From positions 124,644,336 through 124,708,335 of the forward strand of contig NC_039360.1 of the NCBI RefSeq assembly GCF_003573695.1: a stretch of 64,000 bases of DNA, read 5' to 3'. Every line of letters begins with the position of its first letter. Position 1 is the first letter of the stretch. The notes under the pieces are model-generated. The model had not been told where the DNA came from. It searched no databases and was given only the letters and a program-made list of their open reading frames with translations. Positions 46,732-59,436 of this stretch are shown one piece after another. A program made the position numbers and the translations under genes. This DNA comes from Papaver somniferum. Taxonomy: Eukaryota > Streptophyta > Magnoliopsida > Ranunculales > Papaveraceae.

Positions 46732-47085
46732 GGTTTTTGTTTTCTTTCAATCTCGTCTCCTTTCCTCGAGAAAATAAAATTAAACATTTTCTTTTTGGGG
46801 TTTTTGAGTTTACCCCCTAAAGAAATTAGTGGTTGAACTTTCCACCTAAATTATTTGTGTTGGCAACTTTCCACCCTAAAATAACATTTCTGTCCAAAAT
46901 ACCCCTATTTTACATGTGAGACCCATATGTATGAGCATCCATCACCACCATTCAATACCTCCTCCCATCACTTCCATCGACAACAAAAAACTACCAAATA
47001 CAGCATCTACTGCTGATTTTCTAAAGGAAGGGACTGGGACTCCCACAGTTGTAGGAAAATTATAGTTTAAAGAGTTTTTATGTTC

Positions 47086-47090
47086 ACCGT
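47086..47090. other. Target-site duplication ACCGT (left)
   Basis: ACCGT immediately before the 5' LTR, repeated at 61077-61081 immediately after the 3' LTR. Confidence 0.9.
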
Positions 47091-48047
47091 TGTATGTACA
47101 CCTTTCATCATCCATCACGTGTACAGAAATAGATACGTGGTAGGCATGCAAAACAAGATATCAAAACATGATAGCAAGCATCTCATCAGAAGATGCCACC
47201 GGTCAGCAGATCTGACGGTCAGGGACAGAGGAGCACCGAGGTATGATGGCTCAGAGGAGCACCTGATAATACCCCTTGGGTGTTATCACACCCAATCCCG
47301 AGGAACATCCCAGATCAACGGCCGAGAGGAAGGTTGGATGACACAGATATGACCAGACAGAGACACTTGTCTGACACGAGCAGACATCCATCTACCCGCA
47401 TTAAATACCAAAGAGATATACACGTGTCAATCAGCTCGTGGAAGAGGCAAGGATAATCCTTCGTATTCAAGCTCAGGCCGCAGCATATACCGAAGTCCTC
47501 TGCATAATAGACACAAAGCACAAGAAGATAAGATTACAACGACGCCTCAGAAATGGGACCCACGTTCCAACCCTATAAATACCCCTCTCCATTAAGAGAT
47601 AAGGGGTCGACGAATCCAGAGCAATTATAGGAGAATATAGGAGAGAGATATAGGAAGAGTAAGTAATCCCCCTACTTCCGCAAACCAATGGATACTCTAA
47701 AGTCATTCGACTATCTTTGTAATCATTCAATACATAGTGAAACACCAAGCCCCGTGGATGTAGGCCTTAGTGCCGAACCATATAAATCTGTCTTATTTAC
47801 ATTTCAGCACCTTACATTCAGCGTTAAGCTTCATGTGCTCTACAGTTATACTTGATTCTCGGTTTATTCCATTATACGAACATTATTTATGAGAATATTC
47901 GACTAGACAATGACAAGCCCGAAGGCTTCGAGTCGATGAATCGATATAATCATCCCTTTTACGCATACGACGTACAATTCTAGAATTAGAGTATATGCGA
48001 ATATTGTTTGTGAACACCTGGATGTCTTCGTGTTTTATGTGTTCACA
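47091..48047 (+). repeat. 5' LTR of the second Tat element
   Basis: 957 bp, TGTATGTACACC to GTGTTCACA. A TATAAATACCCC box at about 47574-47585 is followed by the likely RNA start. It matches 60131-61076 closely, with one ~10-bp indel near 47835. Confidence 0.93.
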
Positions 48048-48050
48048 ATC

Positions 48051-48591
48051 TGGCGCTAGAAACAGGGACTTTGTCCCGGTAAAATATTTATCTTATCATG
48101 TGATTTAACCTTAAACGCGCATTATGGTTGTGCCCTATTCTGGGTTCAGCGTGCTTTCAAAACCTTTTTTATTCTGGTTCAGCGTGCTTTCAAAATCTTT
48201 TTTATTCTGGGTTCATGGTCTTCATTTTCACAAACACCATTTTAAAGCAGACAAATCCACGGCTATCTATCACAGATTTGCACGTGAGGCGTTTTTCTTT
48301 TAAAACTAAGACTTCATAATCCAGATTCATGAGTTCTCGTGACGGATCTTCGTTTTCAAGAGTTTTCTTTTTCAAAAGTAGTCTGAAAACAAGGTTTATG
48401 ATTGTTTATTAGAGGATTTGTATTACGAAAACTAGACCGATGGAGTCTTTACGTTTCTCTTTTATTAAGGCCCTTGGGAAGCTCATTTCCTTCTATTCCA
48501 ATAATTTTGCGGATACGAATGGCACTAACCCGATCCTCGTGGATATCTTTGGTTCTCTTTATTTATTCCCCTATGCAGAAAAAGATTAAAA
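48051..48591 (+). other. Primer-binding site and leader with ~36-bp repeats
   Basis: TGGCGCTAGAAACAGGGACT starts three bases after the LTR and is the likely primer site; the tRNA is not assigned. About 48138-48215 contains three near-identical ~36-bp units (TATTCTGGGTTCAGCGTGCT). No gene otherwise. Confidence 0.7.
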
Positions 48592-50640
48592 ATGGAAAAG
48601 ATACTAGAGGAAGGAAAAACCAAAGCCTCATCAAAGGAGACACGGAGGATTACCCCGGTCATGACCCGAAGCAAGCAGAAAGGAGACAAAGCTAAAACAG
48701 TTATTCAGAGGAAGGATGCTGCGGAAATCACCTCACCTATGAACACTAACTCCATTGCAGCCGCGGCTCTCAAAGCAGCAGCCACAAAGAACAACGCAAC
48801 TGTTGCGGCCCTCCAGGCTATAGAAGCTAACAAGACTTTGGTTTCAAACCAAATCCATCAACAAAGAGAAGGGATGGCATAATCTATGACACATCATCCC
48901 GCACATACACTAGTCTTTGGAATGCCGTCAACCAACGGTCAGAATCAAACCATACCAGTGGTTTTAGTACCGCGGGTGGAAGCTCAACCGAGGGGACCAA
49001 ACTTGGAGATACCAACAAGTGAAGCTGATCCTCGACCACCCTTAATACACACAGTAGACGAAGGGGGAACTATGACCGTAGGGGTACAAGACGGAACTCC
49101 CAATCAGGGATCAAACCAGTCCCACCAAATGATGGTAGAGTTCGAAGAATTGAAAAAGAGCCAGCAAGTCTACGCAGATGCCGTAGCTCTTCTGGCCAGG
49201 GAGAACCAAGACTTGAAAGATAAGATTTCCCAAAGCACGAAGACTAGCCAACAACTGGACGAAGCAAATTCTAAAGCACCAGAGCCTAATCGAGACTGAA
49301 GAATCATCCTAGCAAACGCCGCCAGGGGAAGCAGTGCATCCAATCCGGAATATGCCGCCGAAGACTTAGAATATTATGACAGTGAAGTTCGAAGAAAGAA
49401 ACGCTCAACTGAGCATGAGAACGTGGGACATTACCGCGCAATGAAGGAGCTGCGTGATGAGATGATGGCTGATATCAGGCAGTTAAACGCCAGACAAGGC
49501 GGAGGAAGGCTTGAAGAAGTGATGAAAGAAGCTAACTCCACGCCCCTAATTCATCGCCTGGCAAATACCCCAATTCCGTTAAAGGGCCATGTCCCAACTT
49601 TCGAATGCTATGACGGATCCAGTGATCCCGCGGCACACATCCGGTATTATAATCGTATCTTATCCCGATTGAGTCAAAATGACGCCGTCCTCTGTATATA
49701 TTTCCCATCAAGTCTGAAGGGATCGGCTTTGTCTTGGTTTGACAATCTGCCACCTGATTCCATCAACTCTTACGATCAACTCGTAGAGAAATTCTTGAGA
49801 ACCTACATGTACAACAAAGCTGTCAACACCGGAATGGATAAACTTTTTTCTCTGGCAATTGGTTACAAGGAGGACACGAGGGAATACACCAACAGATGGC
49901 ACAAGATCTGCCAATCCATAGGGAGTGTGAATCCCGTAGTAAGCATCAACTGCTACAAGTGGGGATTAGACCAAATGAGTCCACTATTTGTTGAGATCCA
50001 CGGAAGCGTACCTAAGACAGAAGGAGATCTTCGAATAATCATTGATAAGTATGCTCGTCTTGAAAAAATCCAGCGTGAGAACCCGAGGTCACAAACGCAG
50101 AGGTCTTACCGTACCAATTCCGCAGAACAAACCAGCGGGGCCAAAAGAAATATCTCAGTGGAACGACCTCACGAAGATAGGAATGAACGAAGGGATGAAC
50201 GACGAAAAGACGATCGAAAATTCGAAGATCAGGTTTACACGAAGCTCAATGCTAGCTACGCTCGGATCTTGCGAGAGATCAAAGGAAGGGAAAATTTGGA
50301 GTGGCCGTGGTCTAAGGGAAAACAGCCCCCAAGAACCGAGAAGTCTAAATATTACTGTGAGTATCATTGCTTCAATGGACACCAGACCGAGAAATGCAAA
50401 AACCTCAAAATAATGATCCAAAAATTGATTGATGCTGGCGAACTCAAGAAATACATACGGAAGGAGATCACCAAGGACAGATCCAAACGAACCAAGCAAG
50501 TCCAACTTCCAGAGGGAAACCGCACAATCAACACCATCTCGTGTTCCGAATCCGCAGGGCCCTCACTTACATGGCAGATAGGAAAGAGGCTACGGAAGCA
50601 ATTCGAAGACCACTGCGAATTATATAATATTTATGGCGTA
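48592..50640 (+). pseudogene. Tat gag of the second element
   Basis: Start at ATG 48592 (MEKILEEGKTKASS). The N-terminal region is Ala/Lys-rich, followed by a Gln/Glu coil near 49140-49260. The Retrotrans_gag domain is at 49560-50060 (YDGSSDPAAHIRYYNRIL, LKGSALSWFDNLPPDSI, YKWGLDQMSP). An RNA-binding tail is very basic (ERRDERRKDDRK), with a Tat-style knuckle CEYHCFNGHQTEKC near 50358-50400. In-frame stops TAA 48880-48882 and TGA 49297-49299 interrupt it. Gag forms the particle that packages element RNA. Confidence 0.9.
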
Positions 50641-51324
50641 GAGGTGGACGAGTACGAAGAGTGGATGGACGCGCCTATCATCTTCGATGCTGAAGATATT
50701 GAAGAAGATATGGAAGACCATAACGATCCCTTGGTCCTCACACTACCAGTGGCCGGATGTAACCTCAAAAAGATCCTCATCGACGGGGGAAGCTCAGTGA
50801 ACGTTATTTTCTACGATGCCTTCAAATGGATGAAGCTCCATGATGAACAGTTGATGACCTCTTATTACACCATCTACGGGTTCAACGGAGCGCCCACAAA
50901 GCCATTGGGAGACATCGTGTTGCAGGTGAACGCCAGGCCCATGAAAGTAGAAACATGATTCAGCGTGGTTGACGCCCCATCCCCCTATAACGCCATTATT
51001 GGACGAAAGTGGGTACATAAACTCAAGGGAGTGGCAGAAACTTACTACCAATATCTCAGGTTCCCTACACCCGAGGGAGTGATGGAAATCAAGGGAGATC
51101 GAATCTCTGCAAAAGAGTGCCAGACCACTCAGGATCGTATCAACAACGAACAGGAAGAGCAGCGAAAAACCCAAAGGATCAAAAATAAAGAAGCTGCGAA
51201 AGAAAAGGCCATAGACTTGTTCCTCAAGGAAACCACAAGGAAGGGCTTGGCAAAGGACGATAATGTCCTTAACACAGAGGCAAGTACTTCAGCAGCCAAC
51301 GAAGGGCAGAAACATACCAAATAG
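50641..51324 (+). pseudogene. Tat protease of the second element
   Basis: In frame with gag. LPVAGCNLKKILIDGGSS holds the active-site Asp; the triplet reads DGG where the other Tat copy has DTG, a variant I recognise from several Tat proteins. The second conserved segment SPYNAIIGRKWVHKL follows at about 50983-51020. A TGA at 50956-50958 cuts the frame between them, and a TAG lies at 51322-51324. A charged Glu/Lys/Gln linker leads to reverse transcriptase. Confidence 0.85.
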
Positions 51325-52375
51325 CAATTAAAGAACGTCCCAGTCCTTGGGGACCCGAAGCCGGTGTTCACACCAGTGGAGCCCGTAAAAGAAATCAACA
51401 TAGGAACGGAAGAAAACCCTAAGATGATCAAAGTAGGGACCATAATGGACGAAAAAAGAGAAGATTCCTTAACCAAATTACTTAAAGAATACGCGGATGT
51501 ATTCGCCTGGAATTTAGGAGACATGCCGGGGATTGATCCGAAAATAATCCGACACGAGCTACGCATCAGACCAGTCACGCCACCTTTCAGACAGAAAAGA
51601 AGAAAAGTTGCACCAGAATATGATAAGGCATTAGAAAAATAACTTCGGAAACTACTAGAAGCAGTCTTCATCAAGGAAGTCAAATACCCTACATGGATCT
51701 CCAACATGGTCGTCGTTCCTAAGAAAAATGGAGGGGTTAGGATATGCATCGACTTTACTAACCTCAACAAGGCATGTCCAAAAGACAGCTATCCCTTATC
51801 GAGCATAGATCAACTGGTTGAAGCAGTGGAAGGATACGAAGAGCTGTCATTCATGGACGGATATTCTGGTTACAACCACGTAGCCCTGGCAGAAGAAGAT
51901 CAACTACACACAGCATTCTACACCCCGCATGTCCTTTAATTCTACAATAGAATGCCTTTTGGACTTCGAAACGCAGGGGCAACGTACCAAAGAATGGTCG
52001 ATGCTATCTTCAGTCCATGTATTGGTAGTACCCTAGAAGTCTACGTTGATGACATGCTCGTCAAAAGTAGGCTGCGCAAAGATCACCACCAGGACCTGAG
52101 AGATATTTTCGAAGCAATGAGGAAACATCACATGAAAGTAAATCCAGAAAAATGCACTTTCGGTGTCACCTCAGGGAAATTCCTCGGATATCTGGTAACA
52201 AAAAGGGGTATTGAGGTAGACCTCGCGAAGATTCAGGCCATAGTGGAAATGCCATCTCCGAAGAATTTAAAAGAAGTGCAAAAGCTCAATGGGTCCTTAG
52301 TAGCCTTGGGCAGATTTATTGCCCGATCCTCGGACAAATGCAAACATTTTTTTCAATATTCTCAAAAAAGGGAGT
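51325..52375 (+). pseudogene. Tat reverse transcriptase of the second element
   Basis: Ordered blocks: EYADVFAWNLGDMPGIDP, NMVVVPKKNGGVRICIDF, LSFMDGYSGYNHVAL, MPFGLRNAGATYQRMVD and catalytic YVDDMLVKS (about 52042-52068), then KFLGYLVTKRGIEVD. Stops lie at 51640-51642 and 51937-51939. A one-base indel in a T run near 52350 shifts the frame. Catalytic aspartates are intact. Confidence 0.92.
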
Positions 52376-53190
52376 AAGTTTGAATGGGCCGCAGAATGCG
52401 AAGAAGCCTTCCAAAGAATCAAGGAACACCTGGCTTCAATTCCAATCCTGCAGAAGCCTGATCCTGATGAGGTTTTGCCATTGTACATAGCAGCGACAGA
52501 AAACGCAGTTAGCGCAGTGTTGGTCAAAACCAATAAGAAGATAGAACAGCCTATCTATTATGTCAGCAATACCCTCAATTCTGCGGAAAGGAATTACACG
52601 AAGATCGAAAAACTCATCCTGGCATTGGTATGGGCTACGCAAAAGCTGAAAACCTATTTCCCAACCCACTTCATCCGCGTCCCATGCAAAGCACCACTGG
52701 AAGCAGTCCTCAAAAGCGCGGGAAAAGAAGGTAGAATAGCCAAGTGGAACACCCACCTGGACCAATTCAACATCATTCATGAAATTCAACATCCCAAAAA
52801 TCCCAAGTTTTGGCGGATTTCTTAGCAGACCTCCCCCTGGACAACGATGAAGAGATTAGGGGAATACCAGAAGCCGACGAGGAAAGCAAGGATCCAGTTG
52901 ATATCCTCAAACCCGCGAGTCAAAGACAATGGGAAGTCTTCGTTGATGGTTCCAAAAATAAGGAAGGAGCAGGAATAGGCATTGTCATCACCACCCCAAC
53001 TGGAGAAAGGATCGTACAGGCGCTCAGGTTAGAACTCAAAGAACACACTAACAACATCGTCGAATACGAGGCAGTCGTACGTGCCCTCCGCTTAATAATA
53101 GAGATGGGGGTAACTGATGTAAGACTGACAAGCGATTCGCATCTTGTCATACGGAAAATAGGGCTCGAATACAATGTGTAACACGACACC
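52319..53190 (+). pseudogene. Tat tandem RNase H domains of the second element
   Basis: Gypsy RNase H (PDEVLPLYIAATENAVSAVL, QPIYYVSNTLNSAERNYTKI, LALVWATQKLKTYF) is in the shifted frame up to about 52800. The original frame resumes with ADFLADLPLD. The second RNase H follows (WEVFVDGSKNKEGAGIGIVI, TNNIVEYEAVVRALRL, LTSDSHLVIRKIG), with the Asp-Glu-Asp set present. TAA 53179-53181 interrupts its end. Confidence 0.88.
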
Positions 53191-54749
53191 CTCTCAGCTT
53201 ACATGGCCTTGGTCCAAACATTGTCATCACAAATTCCGAACATCAAGTTCCGGCACTTATGGAGAAGGGATCTCAGGCACGCGGATTCCCTAGCATATAT
53301 ATCATCCATGCTGAAGGACAAGAGTATCGAAGCTATCAAAATAACAAGGGTATACGAGCCTTCGATTACATCACAATTTTCCATTGCTACAAATCAAGAT
53401 GCAGTGGAAGAAAATATCGAAGATCAGGTGGGAGAAGACATCCGTGACGATTTTGACGACGAAGATATCCTGTCAAGAGCAAATCAAGACGAAGATTTCA
53501 ACAACGAAGATGATTGGAGAATGATGATCCATGCTTTTATCAAGGATGGAACCTTACCCGCGGATCACAAACAAACCATGAAAATACCCTCCAAAGTAGG
53601 AAGATATGATCTTCAGGATGGGATCCTGTACAAGAAATCTTTCCTCGGACCGTTACTACGTTGCTTATCCAGGAAAGAGGGGCATCGAATTCTAAACGAC
53701 ATCCATTATGGTGACGCATGGAATCATAGCGGCATGAAATCACTAGCCGACAAAGCAAAAATGCAAGGATATTACTGGCCCACAATGATACAAGATGCTG
53801 CAAGAATGTCCCGACGATGTGAAGAATGTCAGCGTTTCGCCAAAAAGATACACGCACCAGAAACAACGTTGAATTCTGTGGATAGTCCGTGGCCATTTGC
53901 AAAATGGGGCCTAGATATCGTTGGACCTTTCATCGAAGGATCAGGGAAAAGACGATTTTTAATAGTAGCCACGGACTACTTCAGTAAATGGGTGGAAGCC
54001 AAAGCCTTAGCCAGGATCAGAGACATGGATGTGTTTACTTTCATATTCCAAAACATTATTTGCAGGTTCGGCATACCAGCGGAAATCGTGTCCGATAATG
54101 GTAAACAATTACAGGGGAAAAACATAGATATGCTCTTCGACACTTTCAAAATAAGGAAAAACAAGTCCACCCCCATATACCCTCAAAGAAACGGACAAGC
54201 GAAAGATACTAACAAGACCCTCGCCCTTATCCTCAAAAAGCAATTAGACGAACACAAGGGGCGATGGTTTGAACAGTTACACAATGTATTATGGGCATAC
54301 AGGACAACACGAAGATCTGCCACTGGGGAGTCCCCATTTCTCCTCACTTATGGAGCTGAAGCAGTCATCCCAACAGAGATCCTCATGCCAACCACAAAGA
54401 CCGAAGCATGGGAGAAAAATCTCACAATAGACATGATGTTAGAGAGACTGGACGACCTGGAAGAAAAGATGGAAGCAGCATTGCAAAAGATGGAAAATTA
54501 TCAATGGAGACTAGCGAGAGAGTACAACAAAAATTTTAAGCTTAGAAATTTTGTAGAAGGGCAGTATGTGCTAAGAACAAACCCGCAGTATCAACGATAG
54601 AAGAAATGGGGAAAGTTAGCACCTACATGGGGAGGACCTTTTATAATACACGACATTGCGGGAAACGGTTCCTACTATCTTCGCAATCTGAAAGGCGAGG
54701 TCCTCCGACACCGTTGAATACTAAATGGCTCAAACCGTACTACCCATAG
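53191..54749 (+). pseudogene. Tat integrase of the second element, catalytic Glu replaced
   Basis: The end of RNase H (FRHLWRRDLRHADSLAYI) leads to the integrase zinc region (HYGDAWNHSG, RRCEECQRF). The core has Asp in WGLDIVGPF and in VSDNGKQL. The third acidic position, normally Glu in NGQAExxNK, is Lys (NGQAKDTNK, codon 54202-54204). The C-terminal part follows past a TAG (54598-54600): WGKLAPTWGGPFII, then a one-base shift and KWLKPYYP ending at TAG near 54747-54749. Confidence 0.9.
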
Positions 54750-55453
54750 GAACAACGCAGCTTTGCATCTGCGTGAAAAATACCAGAAGAAGAAGGAAGC
54801 GTAACCGCTTTACATGTTTCTATCTCTGGACGAGGAGTAGAAGGACTCAACCTATCAATCAAACAAACTTTTTGGGAAATCTTCAAGCAAACGAAATGGT
54901 CAAAAGGCCCGCTGGATAAACGCATGTATATTACATAATAAAATAACAATATTGGGGAAAGTAGTTAATCTACAATCTCTCAGGGCTCCCCCATCAGTGT
55001 CTATGAGTGTCAGACCAGGGGGAAGGCACCTAGCAGAAAGAGATACCCAACCAATTTTAAGGCAGCGGGTCGACGGAATGGGTGCATGGAAATATTTCAA
55101 ATAAGCATTCCATATCCTAGAACGCTGCCTCGGCCCCCACCGTTTGGGAATCCTCTGGCCCAGGATTCGCCAGCGGGGTGACAGGTCTCAAGACGATCAC
55201 GAAGGTATTTACCTTCAGTGTCGCACCCAAACACTCTCAACTTTTTACAAAGTAAGTTATTTCTAGTTTAACACTTCACAATACTTAAAATAAAAAGATG
55301 AATTGATAACGCAGGTATGCCAAAAGGATGATCCATTTCATAAAGAGTTGATTACAAGATTCGGCAAATAAGATAAAGCAGGAAACACATCAAAAAATGA
55401 TCCGAAATTATATAATCAACAAGGATCAACTTTCTATGACTAATAAAAGAAAT
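54750..55453. other. Spacer between pol and the antisense gene
   Basis: About 700 bp with no supported ORF. It should hold the 3' untranslated parts of both convergent genes. The GC-rich stretch 55130-55200 has no recognised motif. Confidence 0.6.
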
Positions 55454-58400
55454 CTACTTGGATGATACAGCTCCATCAACAGGGTTGTCTCTTCGAGATG
55501 AAGGTACGCTACCACCAGAAGAGGGCCCAGAAGAACCAGGCAAGGGCGCGGGAAGGGGACGACGCAGATAACTCTTGACAAGACCATGTTCGACTTTAAG
55601 ACCAAGTTCAATCTTATCTAGGACTTTGTTGGTCTCTTCAGCCAACTGACATCGAGCTTTATAAGTGATAACAGCGGTCCGCTGGTTGGCCTGAGAAAAC
55701 AATGCAGATAGGCGTTCCGCCTCTTTGGAGGCAATCTCCGCTGCTTCCTTACGAGACGCGGCCAACCATTTGAAATAGTTGGCTTGTCCTTCCTGCTGCA
55801 CTAAGGCAGATTGAGTTTTTCTAAGCTCATCATTTGTTGCGTTGAAGCTGTCCCTCGAGTGCTGAAAACAAGAAATACCAAGGGGTTAAAACGAAGAAAT
55901 AACAGAATCACACTCGATAAAACGAGGTTATACCTTCGACATTAGCCGAAGCCTTTTCATACTCATTAACAACTGCGTCCCGAGCCTCATCAAGAAAGCC
56001 ATATTCGTTGGATAGTTTCTTATAATCCGTTTGAAGGCTCGTAAGAGCAAATTGACTCGCGTCTAAGTCTACCTGCTTCATTGAATCCAAGTAACGAAGA
56101 TGGTTGACTTCGTCATTCATCTCCCCCATCCTTTTATGGAGTCGATACACATTCACTTCAAGATCTCTTTCAGACTCCACTTGGCGGGCAACATCAGCTC
56201 GAGACGCTGCCAGGTCTTTACTAAGAGCACCAACCTCGGCCCTAGAATTATCTCTTTCCTCGGAAATACGCAGCATACTATCCCTAACCCCGGTGCCTAA
56301 GAAAGAACGAGCCTGTTGTAACTCTCCTTCCAAAAAGCGCACTCTAGCCTCTAAATCCGAAGCATGTTCTCGAGCATCACGCAAGTTGTCACGCGTCCAT
56401 AGCAGCTTACCATTAAACAGACAACGATCATGATTGTACTTATTTTGCATATCAACCATCAGTGTTCGCTCTTCACGCCACTCAGCTGTTAAGGCGTTGT
56501 GCTCATCAGTAAGAGCATTCCACTTTACGGCTTCGCTTTTCAACTTACCCACCAACTCTGCAATGCGGGATTTCTGTCGTTCCCTTTCTTTCTGAAGCCA
56601 TATCAGCTCGGGGACTCCACCCACTGAAGATAGGGTGGGGAGACTCAGACAGAACACCAAAATACATATAGGGAATCACGAGGAGTGAAAGATCCATAAA
56701 ATACGAACCTGTGAAGGACGAGACATTTCTACGAGTCTGCTCCAATTCGTTGCGGACTATAGCAAGTTCTGAACGAAGACTCTCCTCAGCATTACCCAGC
56801 TGTTCTTTTTCCTTCAGACGACCCCTCAGTTCATTTATTTCCACTTCAGCCGCAGACAGTTCCTCTTCTCTATGACGAAGCTTGGCCTCCAACTTTAAAG
56901 ACTTTGCTTTGAAGAATTGGTATAGAACATGGTTACAATGTTCGCTCCTCATCATCTATGTCACAAACAACAAACATTATTATACCAAAGGGATCAGATA
57001 TCACGAAGAATACAATGTTTGGATATCATGAAGAAAAAAGTACAAGGATTTACCTCTAAGACATGCTGTTGGGGAAAACCGTATTGGTACCCATCAGCTA
57101 TGGTCATCATATCAGCAACAGAGGAGGGAGGGCCAACCACTAGGTTAGCTTCCGAAGCTCTCAGATTCTTCTCCCACATCTAAGCAACGCGGGCTTCAGA
57201 AGACAATTGCATCATCCGACAAGTATAAGCGTCGGAATTCTTCTCACCAGTGACCATTGGGGCAGGGTTAGGAACGAACATCAGGTTCTTCTTCTTAAGC
57301 CAAGCCAAAATGGCATCTTCACCTTCAGGCATTAGCGATTAAGGGAAATCCTCTGAAGGAGACTCAACTGCAGACTTCCCCTTGGCTGTTATCTCCTCAC
57401 CGGCGCAAGTCTCGACATTACCACCCTCAGCATGACCACTTGCGTTCTCATCTTGCTGATCAGTGGTACCCTCTTTGCCAAGATTCCCAAGCACATCCCA
57501 ATCATCATTTGGATAAAGAAATGATAAGTCTTCGGCAAGATCCATGGCAGCATTCACGTCAAAGGATTCCCCCACGGAATATATCCTACCGAAAGAAAAT
57601 TCAGGGGAAATAACGGGCAGAGTACCCACACCAACAATATCATCGCCAACAGGGGGAGATCCACCCCCGCCAGTACCACCAACAGTAATATTACCCTCAG
57701 ACCCACCATCACCACCCGCGACAACTTCTTCTTCACCATTACCACCTTCGTCATCAGGGTGAGAAGTGTCGGTACGCTCTTCTCCATCGGACATTTCTTC
57801 ATCCTCACCATAACCTTCGTTCACAGGACTCGTAACCTCCTCATAAACCTCAGCCTCACCGGTAACCACAGTAGAAGATTGTTTGGGTCCAAGTTTCTTC
57901 TTCTTCGACACCTACAAACCAGTACACATCCCCACAAAGGCTCATTTTTTCCCTCACTTCAAAAATGAAAATTATTCCAAGCAAGGAAAAAGGGGCAAAT
58001 AGAATAGAGAATATAAGAAGAAACTATACCTTGGCAGCAGCAACACTCTTCGTTGGATGGGTAGCACCAGAACCCTCCTCCTCATCCCCATCAACGACAT
58101 CAAGAGCATAAGGAAAATTCATGCCTGCGAAATTCGGACGCCAAGGACATAGATCTCCATAACGAGCAGGAGGAGTTTCACGAGGCTTGCTATTTTCAGA
58201 AGGACACCAACCGCGAGGACCCGGCATCCATCCATAAGCCCAAGGACCAACTACCTCAATAACAGTAGCATGCCATTCATAATCATGGTCACGTTTAATC
58301 CTTTCACGAGCAGGAAAGAGTTTCCGCTTAGCAGATCCCTCAGTACCAGGAACATACTTCAGCTTGGCATCAATCACCTCACTAAAAAGACGAATTTCAC

Positions 58401-59436
58401 CACGGGGAGCAGCAATATTACGAAGACTAACACTCCACGGCTTACGGTTTCTACTGTTGACATAATCCCCGAAAGAACTGTTAAAATTATGAGGAGTGTA
58501 CCACTCTCTCTCAGCAGGATTTGGAACATAGCAGGTCATCATAGTCTCTTCCTTGCTTCGCAGGTAACATTCCTTCAGTGAACGAAGATAATTCCAAGAT
58601 AGTTGTGACACGGAACGATTATGAGTGTTCGTGGAAGATCCTTCGCTACTAGCCAACACGTCATAATAAAAGGAGTCACCCGACTTATATAGGGGCAACA
58701 TGAGACCCGCCTCGAAGGCTCCAACCATAGTCAACAGATGAAACTCGTCAAACTGATACTTAGCAAGGATCTCGTAAGTGATATCATCGTCAGGGGCATA
58801 GAAGCGAACCTCAAAAGCTTGAAGTTCATGTTTTTCCTTGAACATCTCAAGATCAATATGCTTGAAAGTGACCTTCTTCTTACCAACTGAAATGATGCGT
58901 ATCACGGGGACAGTTTCTTCTTCGTCTGCGGAATCAGGAGTAGGACTCAATTCCGAAGCTTTCCTTTTAGAAGGAAGATTTTTAGACGGATCAGCTCTCG
59001 ACATAGTATCCTTGGAGTACTTCCCTTTGAAAGAAACCGCAGGAGGAGTCGGCAAAGATTTCTGTGGAGGCACTGAAGGAGGAGCCATAGAACGAAGGGC
59101 CGGAACATCCAGTGTTTCAGTACGAGGAGGAGGAGCACGCGTACTCCTAGAGTAATCACGAGGAGGAGCCTGCGTACTCCTAGAATCTTCACGAGGACAA
59201 GAATGGGCGCGGTTAACAACATACCTAGATCCAGAAGGACCCTTCGTCACATCCCCTTTCTTAGTAGACACAACCTTCGCACCAGAGGAAGATGAAACCC
59301 TATGACCCCGAGGATCCGATTGCGAAGACTTATAAGGACCATCCCCAAGTGGAGATCTGTCAGAATCTCGACGCAGAGGGGATCTTGGCGGACTAGACGG
59401 CGGGGTTTGGTAAGGAGCCCGCGGACGATCAGACAT
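55454..59436 (-). pseudogene. Multi-exon antisense gene, ~1,200 codons, coiled-coil tail
   Basis: Coding exons on the minus strand: 59436-58030, 57911-57054, 56955-56709, 56623 to about 55941 (or 55934), and 55861-55454 (stop TAG/TAA region at 55454). Borders are GT-AG; joints 1-3 keep frame exactly (phases 0, 0, 1). At joint 4 the strong donor GAAG/GTATAA gives a shift, whereas AAT/GTCGAA gives an open frame. Exon 1: Ser/Pro/Arg-rich head (MSDRPRAPYQTPPSSPPRSP), then a globular part (FEVRFYAPDDDITYEILAKY, LYKSGDSFYYDVLASSEGSS). Exon 2: acidic, Gly-rich. Exons 3-5: long coiled coil (LEAKLRHREEELSAAEVEI; RVRFLEGELQQARSFLG). In-frame TAA near 57339 and TAG near 57180 in exon 2. Family not recognised. 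Confidence 0.7.

Noticed and set aside
46942..47151. 69-codon minus-strand frame across the TIR element and LTR border
   Set aside because: It spans a transposon insertion junction, so it cannot be an old gene, and there is no recognisable motif.
57544..57762. Plus-strand Pro/Ser/Thr-rich frame
   Set aside because: Reverse shadow of the acidic Gly-rich exon of the antisense gene.
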